Position numbers and translations under genes: made by a program
Assembly (NCBI RefSeq): GCF_043641665.1
Contig: NC_092196.1
Span: 15,435,692 to 15,499,691, forward strand
Reading direction: 5' to 3'
DNA length: 64,000 bases
Source of the DNA: Enoplosus armatus
Lineage: Eukaryota; Chordata; Actinopteri; Centrarchiformes; Enoplosidae
The notes under the pieces: generated by a model
The model's input: the letters and a program-made list of their open reading frames with translations, nothing else
The model's database searches: none
Told to the model about the DNA's origin: nothing
Shown here: piece by piece, positions 12,554-24,700 of the stretch
Numbering within the stretch: position 1 is the first letter of the stretch
Layout of the letters: each line of letters begins with the position of its first letter

Positions 12554-15500
12554 GTGTGTGTATATAAGGAAACATAATGAATACAGTTCATGCATGCTGA
12601 TGCAAAGTGAAAATGAGTAAATCCCAAGTATTACCTTAACAAAACAGGTGATTTACACTCTAGTCTGGTATTCCATAAAACTTACTGAATTCTGACTTGG
12701 CATCCTGCATGGCGGTGTTCGCTCTGTGCTTATACCTAAACAACAGAAAGGAACTTAATTTCAACTTCTACAAAGCTGAAAAGTATCAATAGAAATAAAC
12801 TGCACACACAAAAAAAAACGATATAACGTCCTTCAGGGGAAGAACAGGTGAAGAAATTTACAAATCAAAAAGACTTTGGCTGCAGAAAGATCACAAGGAT
12901 TCCTGAAAATCCCAACACACTGCAGAAAAAGTGTTTTTCACAGTGAGTGATGGCTCCCTATAGGATTCCTTGTTACGCTGTTGGAATCATGCACACACAC
13001 AAACTCAGCCAATAAGCAAGGATCAAATACCTGCATCTAGGAGGTACCCAAAAGAGTTTGTAAACACAATCTGCTGCCACAAGACAGAAACAAGCTAAGA
13101 GAATAAGTTTGATGCAAAACCAGATTTCTATATGATCTACTAATTTCAGTCTCATCATGAGCTGATTTTGTTAGTGTTAAAATCTCCTGTACATATCCTC
13201 GCACCTGGGCCTTTTCTGGCCTTGTACTTTTTCATGACTTTCAATGGATCTTGTTGCCAGCTATACTTACTACTTATATACTGACTCCGTTAGAATTGCA
13301 GTTATCTGGTCATTTGCGAAGGACAAGAGCGTTTTAAATCTCCTGCAGAACTGCAGCGCTAAGTCTCTTTGAAAACCTTTGCAAAATTCAAGGTGGGTTA
13401 TTTGAGGAAATAATAATTTCAGAGGTGGTCTGGTTATAGCGTAATATGGTCAACTGGATGAAAGGTAAATTAACTTTTATTTGTATATGTAGCATAAAAC
13501 ACAGTCGACTATTTCACTTTTTATTCATCACTGGAGGTTTGTACCCTCTGTGTGCTTTTTCAAGGTGGTTCTGCCATTTTTACATATTATATAGATTTTG
13601 TGAGACTAGAGTTAAAAACCTGTAATTATCTAAAGGATATTCATTTACATCATGCGAGTTGAGAGCAGCGACTGCCCTTCCTCTTCAGAGAGCATCTCCT
13701 CTTCATGATGGCTCTTTGTCAACACCAGGAAGCTGAGTGTCCCGAGGACGGAGGCGACCAACAGGGACAGAAAAATGTTTTTCCTGCTGCTGTCTGAGAG
13801 AGCAAGATTAAAATAAGCCGCTTAATTAAAATACGCAATATATAGTAACAACATTAAGCTAGAGCATATTCAGAATAACCAATCACTCACATAATCCTCT
13901 TGATATTTTTCCTTCATCATCATACTAGATTTTGAGTCATGACCGTACTTACTCAAGTTTAAACCTACCTGGTATCTCTGTTCTTCCATTCCATTCAAAA
14001 TAAATGTAAAGATTGCCAAACAGCATGCTGTAAAGAAGATAGAACAGGTGAATCAAGACGGGCATGACATTAGCATAAATAACATTTCATGGCTGCTGGG
14101 TGAACACTTTGTATCTCCAGTGTTGGGAATTTTTATTTTCTTTGCATCATTAAACTCTTTAGGTTTAAAGATGGTTTTTGAACTTTAATTGCTCCCATTA
14201 GGACAAAGTGTAATTAATGAAACACTGCCCATACAGTGCTATCTGAAATGTCATCTGAGGAATCCTGTTTGACAGACAGAAAAAGCACTGTGGATTATTT
14301 TTTGGTTGGATCAAACACAATAATCTGCATTTCTGCCTCTGAGGAGGCTTCTTTCATTTCTTTTAAAGCTATTTATTTGCCTTTCATGGTGAGCGCTGCA
14401 GTCCTATAAAAAACGCTGCGATCTATTTCTGTCTTTAACTACATATCACCTAAACTAAAAAAATGCAGATGAGCAATTAGTCTGTCCCAAAGCCTCAGTG
14501 AGGGATAACAAGGGTTATTCATAAAAGATAACAGTAACTGCATTCTGTTTGTGTGTGTGTGTGTGTGTGTGTGTCTGCAGGCTGTGAAGAACTGATTCAT
14601 AAGTTTGCTGTGGCAGGGATCACCACTGCCGAGTCAGATTAGCATTGCCCTATTGTGAGCTTTGGCGCAGGTGACAGCCAATGTAATTATTATACTAAAT
14701 CAATTTGCATATTTTAACAAATACAAATTAGTTGTCCGAGCCAGCGTGCAGGAGCAGCGGGCCAAACACCAGAGATGAAAAGGCCAAAACTCTCTTCTGC
14801 AGAACTATGTTTTCAGAGGTTTGGGTGTTTTTATGTTTTGCGGAGAATCTAATGACTCACTGACAGATATGACAATTTGTAACATGATTTATTGAATATA
14901 TTTTTAAATAAAGCATACAGTAATATCCTGTCAGGCTAAAAATGCAGACAGGATAGTATTTTGGCTGCTGCAGTGTATTTACATCTTTGATCAACTGGAA
15001 TAGTTGCATCAAACAAAAATAGAAACAAAAACCTGGTGATGAATTTAGTTTTATGCACTGAATGTAATAATGGGAAGAAATAATACAGGTTAATTTAATA
15101 GCAACCTTGGGTTTAGAAAGCAAACTGGTAGGAGGATTTTTAGATTCTCAAATTTAAAAAATAAAATTGAATTCACTAGTGTAGTGAGTTGAGTCATTTT
15201 CAGAGAATCACATACCATATAACCCGAGTGTGGTTTAAATGAACCTTTGAAACTGTAAATGAGGTAATGCATGGAGGTAATGATATTGGGGCTGCATCTA
15301 TTACCACTGCACGGACTGTCTAACATTACTGTGTCAGTAGCTGCATACCTGCACTGTAAGAGAGCCCAGAACATCCCTGTGTTCCTGTTGATGGTGGAAG
15401 CCTCTGAGTTTTCCACCAGAAAGTGCCCTTGAGCTGTCCAGAGCACTGTAGGAAAGTGAGTAAGAGACGTCATTTGAGGGGTAAAAAAATTTACAAGTCA

Positions 15501-17369
15501 TTTAATTGCCTGCATGAAGTGAAAAATTGTCTTTCTGTGTTGGTAAGTAATGCATCTAACCACACAGTAGCCCTGGGACATGATCAAAATTCATCACATT
15601 GCAATGATATCAGGCTGCATTAAAAACAGTCCCAAATCATTTCTCTTCATTTTCCCAGTGATTCCACTGACATCTATGAGCAAGCTCAAAGTGCTGCGCA
15701 ATATTTACAGAAACAGCTCCTAACCCATTTTAGGTCTAATTTGGGATTCACTGTTTATACACACCAACACATCCCAGTCATGATAATCCCTGTATGCATG
15801 ATTAAACACTATTTGGATTTGAACACAGAAACTGAGCATGAATCGGCTGCAAAAACCAACAGGAAGTTGAAGTATTTATGTGCCTCAGTATCTATTGTTA
15901 ACACACTGTATCCTGCTGATGTTGATGTGCTGGCTCAACCCTTTATCATTCTGGGATAGGGTAAAAAAAACGCTCTGGCTTGTTTGTATTTGTTTAAACC
16001 AATCACAACCGTCTTGGGCGGCGCTTACCCTTGGAAAGCGCTAACATGCAGATAGGGGAAGGGGAGGAGAACCAACTGAAATACATCCGGTGAGTCAGAC
16101 TACCTTAACCTATAACTTTAACTACAATCTGCACGCAGGTGCAAACATGCATTTTAAAAAAGTGACAGTAGTAGCTTCAACGTCATTGTAACCAAATATA
16201 AAAACGATTTAATGTCTGACGTTACAGTAAAAGTCGATGGGAGAGGAACTTACTGGCTGCTCCTATGCCTATCAGAACAGAGGTCAGGTAAAAGGACCAT
16301 GTTGAAGGGATGATGAACACAGCGATGTACCCACTAAACAGAAAGCATGTAGAACAGTAAGGAGCAACATGTTTCAGCTTCAGCATCTTTGTCAACATCC
16401 TGTGTGTAATTATTGCCATGACAACGTTTACCTGTAAAGTAGGCCACTCAGAAACATAGTCATTTTTGGTCCAATTACTGCAACGACTGTTGGTGCAAGT
16501 AAATTGGAGAATGAAAAGACTCCATAGATGATTCCAAGACTGTAAAGGAGGCAAAGAGAATAATTAGTCCAGTTCCACTTTAAAATGTACTTGTTTATTA
16601 AAATGAACAGCAAAATCTCCATCCTGAGCGGAGGATGTGACCCCGCAGACATACCTGTGGTACCCACTCCCAGTGAAAGTATCATTCTCCAGGCTTTTCA
16701 CCACAGTTTGCTGAAAATAAGATGGGGGGGGGGGGCTCAGTGAAGCACAGAGTAAGACTGGACAAATGGGTCATAATTATGTCCTCAAGTCATTCATCCG
16801 GTTTGATAATTTCACTGATCATTGACGAAAATTAGTAACACGAGGTGCGCCTGACATACAGCTCTGTTTCCTGCTGCCCATTACACATCTGCGGTTGGGT
16901 TTTTTTTTTTTAGGTTAAATGTTTTCAATAACAAACTGTACTTACGAAAACTTGCAGCATTCAGAAAAGCATTCGTTTCGTGGTTTATTATTCTCTGAAT
17001 GAAGGTTTTAAGTAATTATTTGGGACAAATTAGCTATACAAATCTAAAAATGCAATGATTGTACAATATTAAATCCACAGAAATGAGGCTGTAGTTTTGT
17101 GTGTTGTTGAAATATAGAGTTGAGGGTCAGGACATCTGTCACATCCATTAAAAGAAATGATAAATCTCAACTCTGTGCAGTGTCTTCTGCAGGAAACAGA
17201 GCGATGTGACTTTCAGTAGAAGAAACACTGGTTTTGGTTTGGACGAGTACAAACTCAGTAATAAAGTTTGTTAACTTACTTCAATGTTCCCGCAGGTGGT
17301 GAAGGCGGTAAAAATGAACAAAAATCCCACACCCAAAATCACAACGTTGAAAGTCCGTCTGTCTGCCAT
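8937..17369 (-). CDS. mfsd11: MFSD11, UNC93-like major facilitator superfamily protein
   Basis: Thirteen exons on the minus strand join in frame: 17369-17280, 16710-16655, 16539-16432, 16333-16254, 15445-15349, 14027-13969, 13793-13649, 12735-12686, 10975-10910, 10820-10695, 10605-10431, 10332-10197 and 9089-8937. They give 446 residues (human about 449). The product is a 12-helix membrane protein of the UNC93-like MFS branch; its substrate is not established. Recognisable stretches are TAFTTCGNIEQT near residue 22, IIYGVFSFSNLLAP, LWTAQGHFLV, GNLYIYFEW, YGTCIGAT, CSFLLGLGDSCFNTQ and SPAFAIFKF. They fall in the order expected for MFSD11. A hydrophilic, acidic central loop (SHHEEEMLSEEE) separates the two six-helix halves. 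The first codon joint at 16254/15445 makes Met where human has Val. The promoter faces UBFD1. Confidence 0.93.
12478..12566. repeat. Compound (TG)n(TA)n(TG)n microsatellite
   Basis: About 14 bases of TG, about 44 bases of TA, then about 22 bases of TG, in an intron of MFSD11. The minus-strand open frame across it (alternating Tyr/Ile) is an artefact of the repeat. Alternating purine-pyrimidine of this length can adopt cruciform or Z-DNA and is usually length-variable. Confidence 0.97.
14550..14574. repeat. (GT)12 microsatellite
   Basis: An uninterrupted GT run in an MFSD11 intron, followed by TCTGCAG. On the minus strand it reads (AC)n. Confidence 0.95.
16724..16735. repeat. Poly-G tract (G12)
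   Basis: Twelve consecutive G on the plus strand, about 14 bases upstream (in transcript sense) of the acceptor of MFSD11 exon 2, so it is an extended C-tract in the pre-mRNA next to the CAG. Confidence 0.9.
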
Positions 17370-18128
17370 GGCGTTGTCTTACTCGTCCTAGCAAAACATT
17401 TGACTTGTATTGCCGCTAATAATGTGTTGCTGTCAAATCATTTGAACAACAAACCAAGAAAAGATTCCCATACGGATTCATCAAGACTCGGATAAATCCA
17501 TTCTTCCAAAGTTGACTTCACTAACTGTTTAGTTACACTTTAATGCGCAAACAGCAGGAAGACAGTGGTGTTGAGGAGAGTATGGGACACACACAGCAAC
17601 AGTGTGGCACTGCTTTGAGGGCACTTCCCTCCTATCATACTAAGTACGCATGACAACTTGTGACTTAAATTAAAAGCAATTTTTACGGTCGTCCTTTTTC
17701 TTCTTCGACTTCTTCGTCATGGTTGTCCTCACCAGCTCCGCCTGTGTCTTCTTCTTCTTGTGCAATTTGCGGTCATTTACACGCAGTTATCTTTGCTGCC
17801 TTCCAGAGGTGACCAGGAGGAACACTCTCCCAGGAAAAGCAAAACAGCCCTTTGACAATGACGACTTTTGAGCATTTAGTGTTACCGTGGAATTTTAAAC
17901 CAAAATTAAACATCAATCAAGACGGGTGAGATCACTTACTTTTTGACCAAATAACTCACGGGAACTAAGCACTGATGTCATTTCAAGTGTGTATTTATTA
18001 TTAAATGTATTTCAGTCTCATTGGTTGACTCACAATTAGAGGAAATTGAATGACTGAGCTCACAGAACCCAGTCAAAAACTATAATTATAATTGTGACAC
18101 CCATCAATGTGTGGTCACATTTGTGTCA

Positions 18129-18175
18129 ATGTATTTTGTTTTCATGTGTAATCAACATATGAAAACAAAATACAT
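18129..18175. repeat. Perfect 17-bp inverted repeat (hairpin)
   Basis: The arm ATGTATTTTGTTTTCAT (18129-18145) is followed, after a 13-base spacer, by its exact reverse complement (18159-18175). It lies in AT-rich intergenic DNA with no gene at either edge, so it is not a transcription terminator of the bacterial kind. It may be the end of a small fold-back element. Confidence 0.85.
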
Positions 18176-18805
18176 TTCATAAAGGAAATGATTTATAATG
18201 CATGTGATGAATAAACTAATTCTGCTGACCAAGGCTAAATGAACACAAGTGTAGTTGCCCCATCTCATTTATTTCTCCTGTAACATAATCACTACGTGCA
18301 GATCCAACATGATGAACCATAAAACAATGGTGAATCATGAAAGATCAGGTAGGAAAAGCATGCCAAATTAACACTAAAATGGATTTATTTTAAAGTAGAG
18401 GGTCAAAGAGAGTTAAAACCCTCTCAGAATTTGTTTTCACGAGATAAGTGGTAAGAGATCCATTAACGGGGAAACTCATCAGAAATTGCTCAACCTGCAT
18501 ATTAGGTAATGCTTTTTGGATTACGTGTCCCATTTTTCTTGCACAATTTTCAGATTCATACAATTAATTAAGTATATGCAAAAAGAGGTAGCCAGTTTGT
18601 TGTCCAACTATCATGTATGCATAAATTACATAGGGTAAACTAAACAATTATTGTAATGCCAATACAAAGAAGTCCTCTATTGAAGTTGACACAAAGATAT
18701 AGATATGTGGTGCCATAAGATTGTCTTCAAAGTTATTGAAGTGATTTCTACTATGTCCATCAGACTTCCAGCCTAGGTGGAAAAGGGTTTCTGTCTCTGT
18801 CAAGG

Positions 18806-18808
<3 letters not shown>

Positions 18809-18863
<55 letters not shown>
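18809..18863. repeat. (GA)n microsatellite, about 55 bp
   Basis: An uninterrupted GA run followed by GGTGGGGGGG. Long GA/TC tracts of this kind can form triplex DNA and bind GAGA-type factors. It lies about 700 bp upstream of the UBFD1 start codon. Confidence 0.95.
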
Positions 18864-18870
<7 letters not shown>

Positions 18871-19528
18871 GGAATTTTAATTTGTCATGGTTGGAGATGT
18901 TTCATAGAATCCAATAGTTGGCGATAATGTATCATTGTAAACCCCAAACCTCATACAATATGATGGAAGAAGAAAACCTTAACCAATAGCCATTGAGTAA
19001 AGTGCCACCTCTTGGTGTCTGCTTTTGCTGCCACAACAACAAAGAAGGTTGGCAAAGCGAGAGGAGTCACTACCACTCACTACCGTGTTTGCCAAAGTGC
19101 CCGTATGTGGCTACAGTACACAGTTCGTGTTTTCAGTGGTTTTATGTAAAGTATTTATTTTGCGCCAGGCTTACTTGACTACATTAGCTTGAGACATCAT
19201 TTGGTTAATCATAAATACATCTTCTTTGCCAAAAACAACTGTATTTACTGTTATTTTCGAAGACGCATGCGTATATCCATTCTGTCTTCCTGTCTACCGG
19301 TTAACTGAAACCACAAATGTTTAAGCGCTGTGACGGTAAGTATAGTTACACTTGTTATGTCTTTTTTAAAAGATACATTGTTTTTTTCTGTTTGCTATGT
19401 TGTCACGCGTAAATGTGCCCTTCAGCACGACTTTCGTTGTAGTCGGTTTTTGCTTCCTGAATATCACCTCTCATCCTGCTCTCTGTAATCTCTTTGCCAC
19501 AACCTACAACAGATTGTACACAATCATC

Positions 19529-22500
19529 ATGGCGACACAGGATGGTGGGTATTGAGAAAATATTGCAGTATTTCCTTCATATCTTTGCATTGAGCCTAAA
19601 CACTGTTAATGAAATAACACATATTTGTAATTGACATGCTAATATATGACGCTATTAATGCAGTGTAATGTAAATGTACGTCTCTCCGTAACGTTATTCT
19701 TTAAATGTTCACCAGGGTTGTAGCTAGCTAACGTTAACGGTAGCTAACATCAGTCAAATTTAGCTAGATTTGTGGAGGACTAAAGTTAATGTCAGGAGAT
19801 TTAACCAGTGTTAGGTTTGAATTGGTTAACTTTTGCTGCGAAAGAGCTAACTAAATATGGTTAGGTTACGAATGGTAACGACGAAGTACCAACGCACAGT
19901 ATGTTACGTTAACGTAACCAGTAAGGCCAACCGTTTTACAAGATCCAGTGTTTTACGAGGGCATATTTCGTTCAAAAAACATTTCTGCTTAGGTCCAGGC
20001 GCGGTTCGCTCTTCTTTATCCCCTCGGCCAACACATAAGCAAGAATAGTCGCTTAGATTAAACAAATCAGCAATGGAAAGAGCTAGAAAGACCACGAGAG
20101 AGAGAGACAGAGAGGGGGTGAGCAGACAAAGCGAAACTAGACTTCATTACACACATTATACTGTTGACGCATAGTTACACTTTCATACTTGAGCTATGTA
20201 GTGTGAGGAAGTATGTGGAAATGCATATAAAACAAATATCATTTATTTTATCAAAAGAGAGCCGTAAGACTTAAGAAACAAACCTTAAGGAGTAAACTAC
20301 TGTATTTACTACATTTTACTATTTGCTGTTTATTAAATTAAAGGCTCTACAATTAAGAGACTTGGTGGATTTAAAAATGGTCAAATGACAAAATCATGTT
20401 TAAAGTAAGAAATAACGTACTTCCTGAAAGTTGTTAAAATCAGAGATAGACAGTATGACTTGAGAGGAATGTAATGTGTAAAAAAACAAAAGGTAAGAAG
20501 TTTTTCTTTATCAGAGTTGGTAAGTCATCCAGGTCCAGACACATTTCATCTCTCCAGCATTTGCTGGTCGAAATAGCAAACAATAGTTTTTAAAAAATTA
20601 GGAACTGAAGGGTTGAAGCACACTCTGTAAATACAAAAAATACAAAAATAATATTTTAATTGGCAAATATAAAATGCATGATCAAAATGGCATATTGGCA
20701 TTAGCATGGTACAAATGGGTTTTCATTATGGTTACTAAATAAAAATAATAACTGATAGCATTCCCTAGAAACACAGATCTTCAGTCCTGCGTAGACTGCA
20801 CATACTGTACACCTCTGTGGTCCGTAGGTGTAAGTGTAAGTGTGTAAGTGTATTTCTGCATCTAAATCAATGTTTTCATGCTCTTCCAGGAAGTGAAGAA
20901 GTCACAATGGAAACTGAGGTAAAGCCAAAAGAAGCTGAACCACTAGGTGAAGATGCTGAAAAAGGTGACACAGAAACTACGTCTCACACAGATGCAGGAA
21001 ACACCACAACTCAGGACTCTAGTATTAGCAATGGGGACGACGCAGACGACAAGCGGGAGATGGTGGATTTGAAGATTATCTGGAACAAGAATAAATATGA
21101 TCTGAAAATTCCTGTTGATAACACCGGAGCAAAACTAAAAGAGAGCATCCATTCACTCACTGGTAAGAGCACACAGTAGTTCACCTTACGCTAAATGTTA
21201 TGGTAAAAACGTAATTAATGTTCTCCTTTGTCTTCCAAGGTCTTCCACCGGCAATGCAGAAAGTGATGTACAAAGGATTGCTTCCAGAGGACAAGACGCT
21301 ACGTGAAATAAAGGTTACAAATGGTGCAAAAATAATGGTGGTAGGATCTACAATAAATGATGTATTAGCTGTGAATACACCCAAAGAGGTCATCCAGCAG
21401 GAAGTTAAAGCTGAAGAGAACAAGAAGGAGCCCTTATGCAGCCAAAAGGTAAGATTAATGTCTGCAGAATAGAGTAAAATATTGATGGAGTTTCTTGATT
21501 TTAAACCTGCACTGTTATTTCAGCAACACAGGAAGGTTTTGGACAAAGGTAAACCAGATGACATAATGCCAGCTATTAAAGGAACAAAGGTGAGAGAAGA
21601 TGGTTATTGTTTGCCTTGTGTTGACTGCCACAGCTGCCCAAAGCTGTTTCCACAGATGTATGTGGACGATATCATTTCAATACCAGACACTGTGACTAAC
21701 CGCGTTGTCCCGCTAACAGGAACGATTACCAACAGTGCCTTTAGCCGGAATGTTTAACAAGTCCGGAGGAAAAGTTAGACTCACTTTCAAACTGGAGCAA
21801 GATCAGTTGTGGATTGGAACAAAGGGTGAGATTACAGCTGGCTTCATTTAGCTGAATTTACTGCAACACAAATACGCCGATAATTAAATTTTCTTCATTT
21901 TTTTTCTGCAGAGAGAACGGAGAAAGTCCCGATGGGCTCCATTAAAAACGTAGTGTCTGAACCCATTGAAGGCCATGACGACTATCACATGATGGTAACC
22001 GTTTGCTACCTGCTATGTCAGATTTATCTGTTTTGTGAAAAGTCATAATGCCAAATGCCCCGAGGCTGAGACACGTGTGCATGGGGGTCATGTAACTAAG
22101 CAAAGCTAAGAAGGTGAAATGCATTATTTATTAATTGTATAGGGAACAGCAAAGGAACAGGCCAGATATATGTTTTGAAATTCATTACATTTATGTAAAT
22201 TTATTTAGTTCAGTTATGCTTTGCTGCTGTCTATAAAAGGTCATTTGTGGAAGTGAACAGTGCAGGGTGAGCTGTTCACTGAAATCACTGTAGTATGTGT
22301 GCATCAGAGTGATGGGGTCATCGTTGCTGTTTTGGGCTCTGCAGTGGTGCGGGAAATGTCAGTGCTTTCTCTAGATTAACCTTTCTGTCTAAAGGCACTC
22401 CTGTTCTTCATTGTCAGTGAAATAGAAGTTCCAGAACAAGTCACTTAATTGAATCAGGTCGTCTCCTGGAGATCAAGGTCTATTTTTGAAGAGAATAAAG

Positions 22501-23702
22501 AATATAAAGTTTAGGAGAATGTAATAACGCTCAGTTGATGATTCTGAATATCAGATGTGTTTTTGAACTTGATGTTGCACTGAAGGACGTCTTCTAACTG
22601 TAATTACCAACAGCATCTTTTATCTCTTATTGGTATCCTGTACTTTTTACACGAATGGGAAGTAAACAAGACTAGAAAAGTAATCTGATAAATTTCAATT
22701 GAGTACAAACTGACAGTTTAATGTGAATTTCATGGCAGTTGGCCACAAGTACAAAAAAAATGTTGAACAGAACATCTTATCTACTGTATGAGTGGAAAGT
22801 TGAGGGAATTTCCAGATTTTGATTTTCCTGCCTCCTTGTTTTTGAGGTCTACTACCACCTCCCACTGACAGATTGTGATCGGACTGTGTAGCCAATAACA
22901 ATGTGTGGGAGTTTGTTACTGTCCAGTTCAGACGTGTTTCATGGTGTGGATCACAGTATATACACTGGATTGATACAGTCACATCGTAGCTTTTAGAACC
23001 AATTTATTCATCTAAATCAATGTGTTGTTACACTACAGGCGTAGTAGCGTGGCAGCAGAGTGGAATTACAGCGTCATTGCTTTGTGTTGTAACGTTTTGG
23101 CTCAAGAATGAAAAGTGATGCCAGCGACTCACTTAAAGCATTTTCCTGCATCACTGAGGAGGTGATCATGTATGAGGAGTAGATGGAAGAGGAGATGATG
23201 ATGTTTTAAATTGGCAGGGTGAACAGCAGCATGGGAGAATATAAAAGGCACATTCATTTTTGCATTTCGGATGGCTTTTGGAGTGATTAAGTGGGCAGTA
23301 ATATACTGCAAAGGACTTTTGCCTCTCTTAAGAGAGGCAGTGTTGCGTACAGTATGCTCAGCTATCAGGTCTTTGAATGTTGATTTATTTAAAAACATTG
23401 TTATGTTGCAAACATGCAGAAATCTAAATTGTCATGCAGGTCATTCCAGTTGACTTGATTTTAAATGGTTAAATCTAATTTGATACCTACAGATGTTATG
23501 TTGATTTGCATCTGAAACCATTTGTTGGTATTTACATAGCATGTGAACATCTGTAAACTCATTAAATGTGATTTTGTTCCCCACTTTTTAGGCTTTTCAG
23601 TTGGGTCCAACAGAAGCTTCTCAATATTGGGTCTACTGGGTGCCTGCACAGTTTGTCGATGCAATCAAAGACACAGTCCTTGGAAAATGGCAGTATTTCT
23701 AA
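19529..23702 (+). CDS. ubfd1: UBFD1, ubiquitin-like-domain protein
   Basis: Seven coding exons join in frame: 19529-19544, 20890-21162, 21240-21448, 21524-21589, 21720-21825, 21912-21994 and 23592-23702, giving 287 residues (human about 309). The tiny first coding exon encodes MATQDG and splices in phase 1. An acidic, low-complexity N-terminal stretch (residues 7-60) precedes a ubiquitin-like domain (about 63-135), marked by VDLKIIWNK, LPPAMQKVMYKGLLPEDKTL and NGAKIMVVGS. The C-terminal half (KGTKERLPTVPLAGMFNKSG to VPAQFVDAIKDTVLGKWQYF) is the conserved UBFD1 region. The family is reported to bind polyubiquitin, but its exact role is not settled. Intron 6 is the longest at about 1.6 kb. The last exon carries a short 3' UTR ending at the AATAAA at 23986. 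Confidence 0.94.
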
Positions 23703-23985
23703 TGTGCCTCTTTTTTTGACGATGAACTGGGATTGAGAGGAGGAGCCAATGATAAACGAATCTGGAGTCAACAGCGAGGCTTAAGGAACTTCTTGGAATA
23801 TATTGGAAGGAAACGGACGGGTGCCTGTGGACTAATCATATTGTTTTTAGGTTAAAAGTGCACTATGTGGCAGCATAACATTTCTCAGCCCTGTTGATCG
23901 TTCAAGGTTTTCAGCAAATGCAAGAGAAAATGATGAAACAATTGTACAGAAATTGCTAACACTTTTCTTCAGTTATTCTTAAAGA

Positions 23986-23991
23986 AATAAA
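23986..23991 (+). terminator. Poly(A) signal AATAAA of UBFD1
   Basis: The first canonical AATAAA after the UBFD1 stop, 284 bases downstream, within AAAGAAATAAAACTT. The next gene, RMI2, begins about 700 bases further on. Confidence 0.7.
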
Positions 23992-24700
23992 ACTTATTTA
24001 ATGAAATGAATTCACAAGGGTATTGTTGTTTTTATCCACCCAAACTTTGTCTACATTTATTTATAATTCACTTTGTGTGGAACCAAAGTGTGCAGGTCTT
24101 CACAGTTTGTCTTTGCAAAACTGCTCAAACTCTGTCTAGTTGTGTAGGGGCTTTGAGTGAACAGCAATCGTCAGGTCCTGCCACAAGTTGTGGATCAGAT
24201 TTGAGGTCCGGACTCTCCCAAGTAGCAGTTCCCTTGCAGCATGTTTTTTCCCAGGATGTCTCTGTATACATTCACAAACCTTCCTGGCCTGCTGAAGTGT
24301 GTGGTGTTTGGCTTATATTAAACCTAGCTTTTAGTATGACAGCCAAAATGATTGATCTCTTTGTTTGTATGTAACCCACATAAAGTGCTTTATTCAGCAG
24401 AACACCTCTGAATAGAGGAAATTATACTGTGTTTAAAAACGTATATTAGGCTGGTATTTCAAACTGCTTTATTTCCCTGGACATACTGGGGTTAGTAAAA
24501 TTAATACAGAATGACATAAATAAACAGCCCTGTATTTAAAACATGAAAGTATAGTCAAAAGCAGAGGTGATGCTTTTACTGTGAAGGACTCCAGACCGGA
24601 ACTGACTACGCCCACATCTTCCGGCACAACTCATGCTTGGCGGGACGCGGATAAACTTTCCCAGCCTGAGACCACCGTCCAAAGACGGCAGAACTTAGTG

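Larger units (their letters stand above)
17370..19528. promoter_or_regulatory. Shared upstream region between divergent MFSD11 and UBFD1
   Basis: The two genes start about 2.2 kb apart and point away from each other. No gene is supported between them. The segment contains a 17-bp inverted repeat (18129-18175), a (GA)n tract (18809-18863) and more CpG-containing sequence at both ends (about 17650-17780 near MFSD11 and 19260-19540 near UBFD1), as expected for two separate promoters rather than one shared core. No TATA box with a convincing position was found. Confidence 0.45.

Noticed and set aside
12415..12627. Open frame with long alternating Tyr/Ile run on the minus strand
   Set aside because: It is the translation of the (TA)n/(TG)n microsatellite inside an MFSD11 intron.
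15090..15473. 127-residue minus-strand frame as a separate gene
   Set aside because: Its middle is MFSD11 exon 5 (15445-15349); the rest is read-through into introns.
22530..22610. C/D-box snoRNA candidate in a UBFD1 intron (TTGATGATT ... CTGA)
   Set aside because: Box-like words occur by chance in AT-rich DNA; no terminal stem or C'/D' boxes were found.
24581..24700. N-terminal extension of RMI2
   Set aside because: The frame is open, but there is no ATG before 24701; the apparent start is GTG, which is not a normal vertebrate start.
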